From assembly GCF_000224145.3 (NCBI RefSeq), contig NC_020168.2, positions 682,001-746,000 on the forward strand: a stretch of 64,000 nt of DNA, given 5' to 3'. The notes under the pieces were generated by a model that worked only from the letters and a program-made list of their open reading frames with translations, had not been told where the DNA came from and ran no database searches. Origin of the DNA: Ciona intestinalis. Its lineage: Eukaryota > Chordata > Ascidiacea > Phlebobranchia > Cionidae. Positions 61,268 to 64,000 of this stretch are shown here, in pieces. The translations under genes and the position numbers were made by a program. Every line of letters starts with the position of its first letter. Positions within the stretch are counted from its first letter, which is position 1.

Positions 61268-63799
61268 ATGAATGTTTTTCAACAAAAAGTAAACTCTTGT
61301 ACATTGAAAATTGCTTTATCATCAAGTCTAAGTTGGCGGGCTATCCAAACACACAGAGCAAACAGACTGTTTGTACAATGCTCTAGTCGACCTATTTTGC
61401 CAAGTCAGCCTGACGTTAAGACATTTTTGAAACAACCTGCATTCACCTTTTTGAGTTACCGAAGCAAAAGTGAAATGGAGTCTTTTATTACTGACAAAGC
61501 TTATATTAATGGAAAGTGGGAAAGTGTGGCTGACAGTTTTGAAGTGTTGAATCCTTATAATGGGGAAGTGGTGGGAAGAGCAGCAGATTGTGACAAGGCA
61601 TTGGCTGAAGCAACAGTCAAGCACGCACATGTTGCATTTCAAAGTTGGAAGAACACATGCGCTAAAGTAAGTAAACGTTACCCTTATTTTTGTAAGTAGT
61701 CCAGTATGGTTTTCCCCTGAGCAATTTTGCTAATTCAGAAAAAAACCCACAGGTCAAAATAGAAAATTGCTTAAAAAGTTATATCATTTGGGAATTCTGC
61801 AAAAAAAAAAAAAAAATATTTCTTTTCACAAAAAGCTAAATTTTTTATTCCTAAGTGACCACTTTAGTATAAGTTTATTGTTTCTCTGTAATGTGTGTTT
61901 GCTAGTTTAACTTTAATTGCTTTGTAGGCACGATCAAGTATTCTCAAAAAATGGTTTGAATTAATCTTGAAAAATCAGAAATCTCTAGCAGAACTAATCA
62001 CCAAAGAAAATGTAAGTAAGAAGAAAAATTAAATTTTATCTTTTAATAAAATTGTGTGCGCGCCCATTATGGGCTAGGCAATTAATTGCATTTTCTCTAA
62101 TCCTGTGGTTTTTCATTGTTTGTTTAAATTGTCTGCCATTCATTAAAAAATAAAATAGATAAATAATCATATAAAAGTTTGTGATACATCGTAACAGGGT
62201 ATGGGGTCTAAGAAGTGTAACAACAGTGTTAAACACACTACACAGGGATTTAATTAATAAATAAATCCATTCATTTATTTGCACACAGGGCAAACCTATC
62301 AAGGAATCAATAGGTGAAGTAGCTTATGCAGCTTCCTTTGTTGAGTGGTTAGCAGAAGAAGCAAAACGTAATTATGGAACTACCATACCAACCCCCCACC
62401 CAAACAAGAGGCTTATGTCTATAAAGCAACCGATTGGTGTTGCAGGAATGATTACTCCGGTATTGGGATTTATTTAACATTATATATTATATCTTTGAAT
62501 ATGATAGAGCAGATCAAATCAATTAAAACAATGGAGTTAGGGGAATAAGCAGGAAAATGTCATCATTAAAAACATAAAAAGGAATATAAACTACTTGAGT
62601 AAAAGTGTTGTTGCTCCAACCTTTACGGTATAAAGTAACTATTTCACCCACAAAAATTTTACCCACAAATTTACACATGCGGTACCTATAAAGTGGGCAC
62701 TTGGTGTATGAAACAGAACACCCCTGTTATAATGACTGTCGTTTCCCTTACCTGGTAATAAATGAGTTACATTCAGTCATGTTTTAAATGTATTAACATT
62801 CCTTCTTGTAGTGGAACTTCCCAGCTGGTATGATCACCAGGAAAGCTTGTGCAGCAATAGCAGCAGGATGCACTGTGGTTTTAAAACCAGCAGAAGATAC
62901 TCCTTTTTCTGCACTGGCAATTGCTAAGGTATTATGATTTGTATATTTTCATGTGCAGATATTATTAACTTCTAAAATGTATCTTATGGTATTTATTTGC
63001 ATAACCATGTTTTGAGGTCCTTTACAGGTCGTCTTTATAAGGGTGAAAGACACTTAACAGAAAACAAGTGCAATATTTGTGGCAGCAACAGCATATAATA
63101 TCATAAAATTTTTAAACTTAAGAGCTAAGTTTAAAAAAAGAATTGCAAAAAATGTAGTTAAAAAATTGTCTTCAGTATAACATGATGATTTTTTGTTACT
63201 AAACCAAAAGTTGTTTGCAGCTTGGAGAAGAAGCAGGGTTGCCTGCTGGTGTGTTGAACATCATTCCTTCTTCACGGGAACATGCACCTGAGATAGGGAA
63301 TGTTATTTGTACACACCCTGATGTGGCTGCTGTTTCTTTTACAGGATCTACTGCAACTGGGAAGGTTCAACATTTTTTTTGTGAAATAGTTGAACAAAAA
63401 AGACTTTAGTTTAACAATTATCTTAAAATAGTGCATACAGTGGTTATGATGTAGGTTAATAGGTTCTAGACCTAATGCTGCCACCATTGTGGGAGTGTGT
63501 GTCCTTGGGCAAAACTCATGAGATGTATGAAATAGAATATCTGTGTCACAACTATCACTGCCCTGCGCAAGGGAGAATAAGTTATATATACAATGAATAA
63601 GCTTTTACTGTTTATATTGTTAGTAATAAAACCGTAAAATATTATTTACTTCTAGATCTTGCTTGGACTTGCAGCAAGTACTGTGAAGAAAGTATCTATG
63701 GAACTTGGTGGGCTTGCACCATTCATCGTGTTTGATTCTGCTGATATGAACAAAGTTATTCCAAACGCCATCGCTTGCAAGTTTCGCTACATGGGACAG
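61268..63799 (+). CDS. ALDH5A1: Succinate-semialdehyde dehydrogenase, copy B (5' part)
   Basis: Six exons are visible (61268-61666, 61928-62011, 62289-62459, 62812-62928, 63221-63364 and 63656-63799), with the same boundaries and phases as copy A exons 1-6. The exons with the catalytic Cys and the C-terminus lie beyond the window. A 70-residue presequence-like N-terminus precedes DKAYINGKW. The canonical [28 protein letters not shown] and the Glu in [11 protein letters not shown] are present, so this copy is the more canonical in the WNFP motif. It is an inverted tandem paralogue of copy A. I cannot tell whether it is complete. Confidence 0.92.
62640..62790 (+). mobile_element. Composite SINE tail fragment
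   Basis: It reads GGTGTATGAAACAGAACACC, TAATGACTGTCGTTTCCCTT and AATAAATGAGTTACATTCAG, just upstream of exon 4 of SSADH copy B. Confidence 0.8.
63430..63595 (+). mobile_element. Composite SINE with internal deletion
   Basis: The head (GCATACAGTGGTTATGATGT) and core (GTGTCCTTGGGCAAAACTCA) are followed directly by the tail (GAGATGTATGAAATAGAATA), so the middle is missing. It is intronic between exons 5 and 6 of copy B. Confidence 0.75.
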
Positions 63800-64000
63800 G
63801 TAGGACCGAGAATTAACATTTTGTACTCAATAAAAATAGCAGTCCTGCTGTCTTGGTGTTGTGGTAATGGGCTGAATATGACCTAAATTCCAGGGCCCTA
63901 CGAACCTCAACCGAATAGAATAGAATAGAATACAATCTGCAACAGGAATTAACAGTGCAAATTATTAAAATCAGTTATGCATTGAAGTAGCAATTCATTG

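Overview
The window looks like nuclear DNA of a tunicate, most likely a Ciona species. It is AT-rich, with many short phase-matched introns, and its genes are of chordate type (APCDD1, ATF4, ALDH5A1, collectrin, IL-17-like). The non-coding DNA is packed with ~190-bp inverted-repeat MITEs and tRNA-headed composite SINEs of the kind described from Ciona. Two runs of exactly 50 N mark scaffold gaps. I saw no rRNA, no confident tRNA gene, no CRISPR array and no virus-derived or LTR element.

Layout. 1.8-9.8 kb (+): APCDD1, a secreted/membrane Wnt inhibitor, with an antisense two-exon seven-helix receptor gene inside intron 7. 9.96-10.8 kb: a 46-bp minisatellite. 11.4-17.8 kb (+): a cathepsin H gene whose first four exons add a Ly6/uPAR (LU) domain. 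19.9-27.9 kb (-): an FSD1-like coiled-coil/FN3/SPRY gene. 31-37.5 kb (-): a secreted protein of LU, seven sushi (CCP) repeats and a von Willebrand A domain. 39.8-41.4 kb (-): ATF4, with a vertebrate-like upstream ORF arrangement. 42.4-43.3 kb (-): intronless TSEN34. 44.1-48.3 kb (-): two small secreted cystine-rich genes, best read as divergent IL-17-family cytokines. 50.1-50.7 kb (+): an orphan 76-residue secreted peptide precursor. 52.0-54.2 kb (-): a collectrin homologue. 54.9-59.5 kb (-) and 61.3 kb to the window end (+): two head-to-head copies of mitochondrial succinate-semialdehyde dehydrogenase.

The most interesting points are these: (1) two genes in one window join an LU domain to unrelated extracellular modules (a cysteine protease; CCP plus vWA); (2) the ATF4 leader has a 3-codon uORF1 and a 65-codon uORF2 that overlaps the main start by 86 nt, much as in vertebrates; (3) there is a linked pair of IL-17-like genes; (4) the SSADH pair carries a sharply bounded, almost identical patch in exon 3 that suggests gene conversion. 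Exon models were made by hand from GT/AG sites, reading phase and family similarity recalled from memory. Boundaries can be off by a base or two, and no search was run.
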